NCBI GenBank assembly: GCA_001802655.1
Contig: MGZO01000130.1
Location: forward strand, 32,117-96,016
From: Hydrogenophilales bacterium RIFOXYD1_FULL_62_11
GTDB taxonomy: Bacteria; Pseudomonadota; Gammaproteobacteria; Burkholderiales; Thiobacillaceae
DNA length: 63,900 nucleotides
Reading direction: 5' to 3'
Position numbers and translations under genes: made by a program. Positions within the stretch are counted from its first letter, which is position 1. Every line of letters begins with the position of its first letter. Of the stretch, positions 63,219 through 63,900 are shown in pieces. A model generated the notes under the pieces. The model did no database searches. It had not been told where the DNA came from and worked only from the letters and a program-made list of their open reading frames with translations.

Positions 63219-63900
63219 ATGAACACCCCAGAACAGCGCACCAATCCCCTGCTCGATTTCTCCGCTCTGCCGCGTTTTTCAGAATTCAAGCCCGAGTTCG
63301 TGACCCCCGCCGTCGACCAGTTGCTGGTCGACTGCCGCGCTGCCGTCGAACGCGCAATGGACGCTGAGACGCCCGCCGAATGGGAGGCCTTCGTCAGCCC
63401 GATGGACGACGCCAACGAGAAACTCGGTCGCGCCTGGGGGCAGGTATCCCACCTGCACTCGGTGATGGACTCGCCCGAGTTGCGCGAGGTGTACAACGCC
63501 AACCTGCCCAAGATCACCATCTACTTCGCCGAGCTGGGACAAAACGAGGCGCTGTTCGGCAAGTTCAAGGCACTGGCGGCTGGCCCCGGATTTGCCGCGC
63601 TGACCACCGCTCAGAAAAAGATTGTGGAAAACGAGCTGCGCGACTTCCGCCTCGGCGGCGCCGAACTGCCCGCCGAGCAAAAAGCCCGCTTCATGGACCT
63701 GCAGGAAGAGCTGGCGCAAATCTCGGCCAAATTCGAGGAGAACCTGCTTGACGCAACCAACGAATATGCCCACTACGTAGCCGATGCCGCCGAGTTGGCC
63801 GGCGTGCCTGCCGATGAACTGGCGGCGATGCGCCAGGCGGCCGAAGCCGAAGGCAAGCCGGGCTGGAAAATCACCCTGCACATGCCGTCCTACCTGCCGG
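63219..63900 (+). CDS. prlC: Oligopeptidase A, N-terminal part (3' end outside window)
   Basis: The first 227 residues of an M3 metallopeptidase that degrades signal peptides and other oligopeptides. The pattern NPLLDFSALPRFSEFKPEFVTPAVDQLL, then WGQVSHLHSVMDSPELREVYN and LRDFRLGGAELPAEQKARF, is typical of PrlC. The zinc HExxH motif lies beyond the window. I use the ATG at 63219; an ATG at 63205 reads only five codons to a stop. Confidence 0.93.
   Translation, partial: MNTPEQRTNPLLDFSALPRFSEFKPEFVTPAVDQLLVDCRAAVERAMDAETPAEWEAFVSPMDDANEKLGRAWGQVSHLHSVMDSPELREVYNANLPKITIYFAELGQNEALFGKFKALAAGPGFAALTTAQKKIVENELRDFRLGGAELPAEQKARFMDLQEELAQISAKFEENLLDATNEYAHYVADAAELAGVPADELAAMRQAAEAEGKPGWKITLHMPSYLP

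Overview
The window looks like a core chromosomal segment of a GC-rich betaproteobacterium, most likely a sulfur oxidiser near Thiobacillus / Hydrogenophilales. That placement is inference from gene content: a glutamate-cysteine ligase of the Acidithiobacillus ferrooxidans type, the pilBCD-coaE-zapD-yacG and yggS-proC-yggT clusters, a permease-less PTS, and a dense set of thiol/sulfur redox proteins. I see no rRNA, tRNA, CRISPR array, insertion sequence or prophage. Most genes sit in short-spaced or overlapping operons.

Layout. 1-0.75 kb: the end of a glycine-zipper protein and a secreted His-rich protein, closed by a bidirectional terminator. 0.75-6.2 kb (minus): slt, NDUFA9-like epimerase, DUF2007, a small ORF, cca, fpr. 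6.3-8.7 kb: ilvA (minus), rpiA (plus). 8.75-16.4 kb (minus): pilB-pilC-pilD-coaE-zapD-yacG, preceded by ypjD-corB. 16.5-20.0 kb (plus): ffh, rpsP-rimM-trmD-rplS with terminator. 20.2-26.3 kb: slmA (plus), then gpmI-envC-ctpA-hypothetical-moeB (minus). 26.4-34.4 kb (plus): ArsR regulator, TolC/adaptor/RND pump, DUF2892, rhodanese, glutaredoxin, thioredoxin 2. 34.5-38.7 kb: secB, SH3 protein, gpsA, a PAS-GGDEF sensor. 38.7-45.4 kb: trmL and a membrane protein (minus), gshA-gshB-apbE and PTS IIA-ptsH-ptsI (plus). 45.4-49.8 kb (minus): dynamin-like GTPase, a decayed yggU, yggT-proC-yggS. 49.8-63.9 kb: pilT-pilU, a DgcZ-like cyclase, an RNA methyltransferase, hemJ, two TlpA-like thioredoxins, slyX, two more c-di-GMP proteins, a YhcH protein, ettA, a gamma carbonic anhydrase homologue, and the start of prlC.

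How it fits together. Three themes recur: type IV pilus assembly and retraction (pilBCD, pilTU) with four c-di-GMP enzymes; thiol redox and glutathione (Fpr, gshAB, Grx, Trx2, rhodanese, two TlpA proteins); and division/envelope upkeep (zapD, slmA, envC, ctpA, slt). The most interesting locus is at 26.4-34.4 kb. Its ArsR regulator carries two cysteines spaced exactly as in the persulfide sensors SqrR and BigR. It sits beside an RND pump with altered proton-relay residues and the stand-alone parts of a YgaP-like rhodanese. I read this as a candidate sulfide/persulfide-responsive efflux and detoxification island. The second point of note is an otherwise unannotated yggU pseudogene behind yggT.
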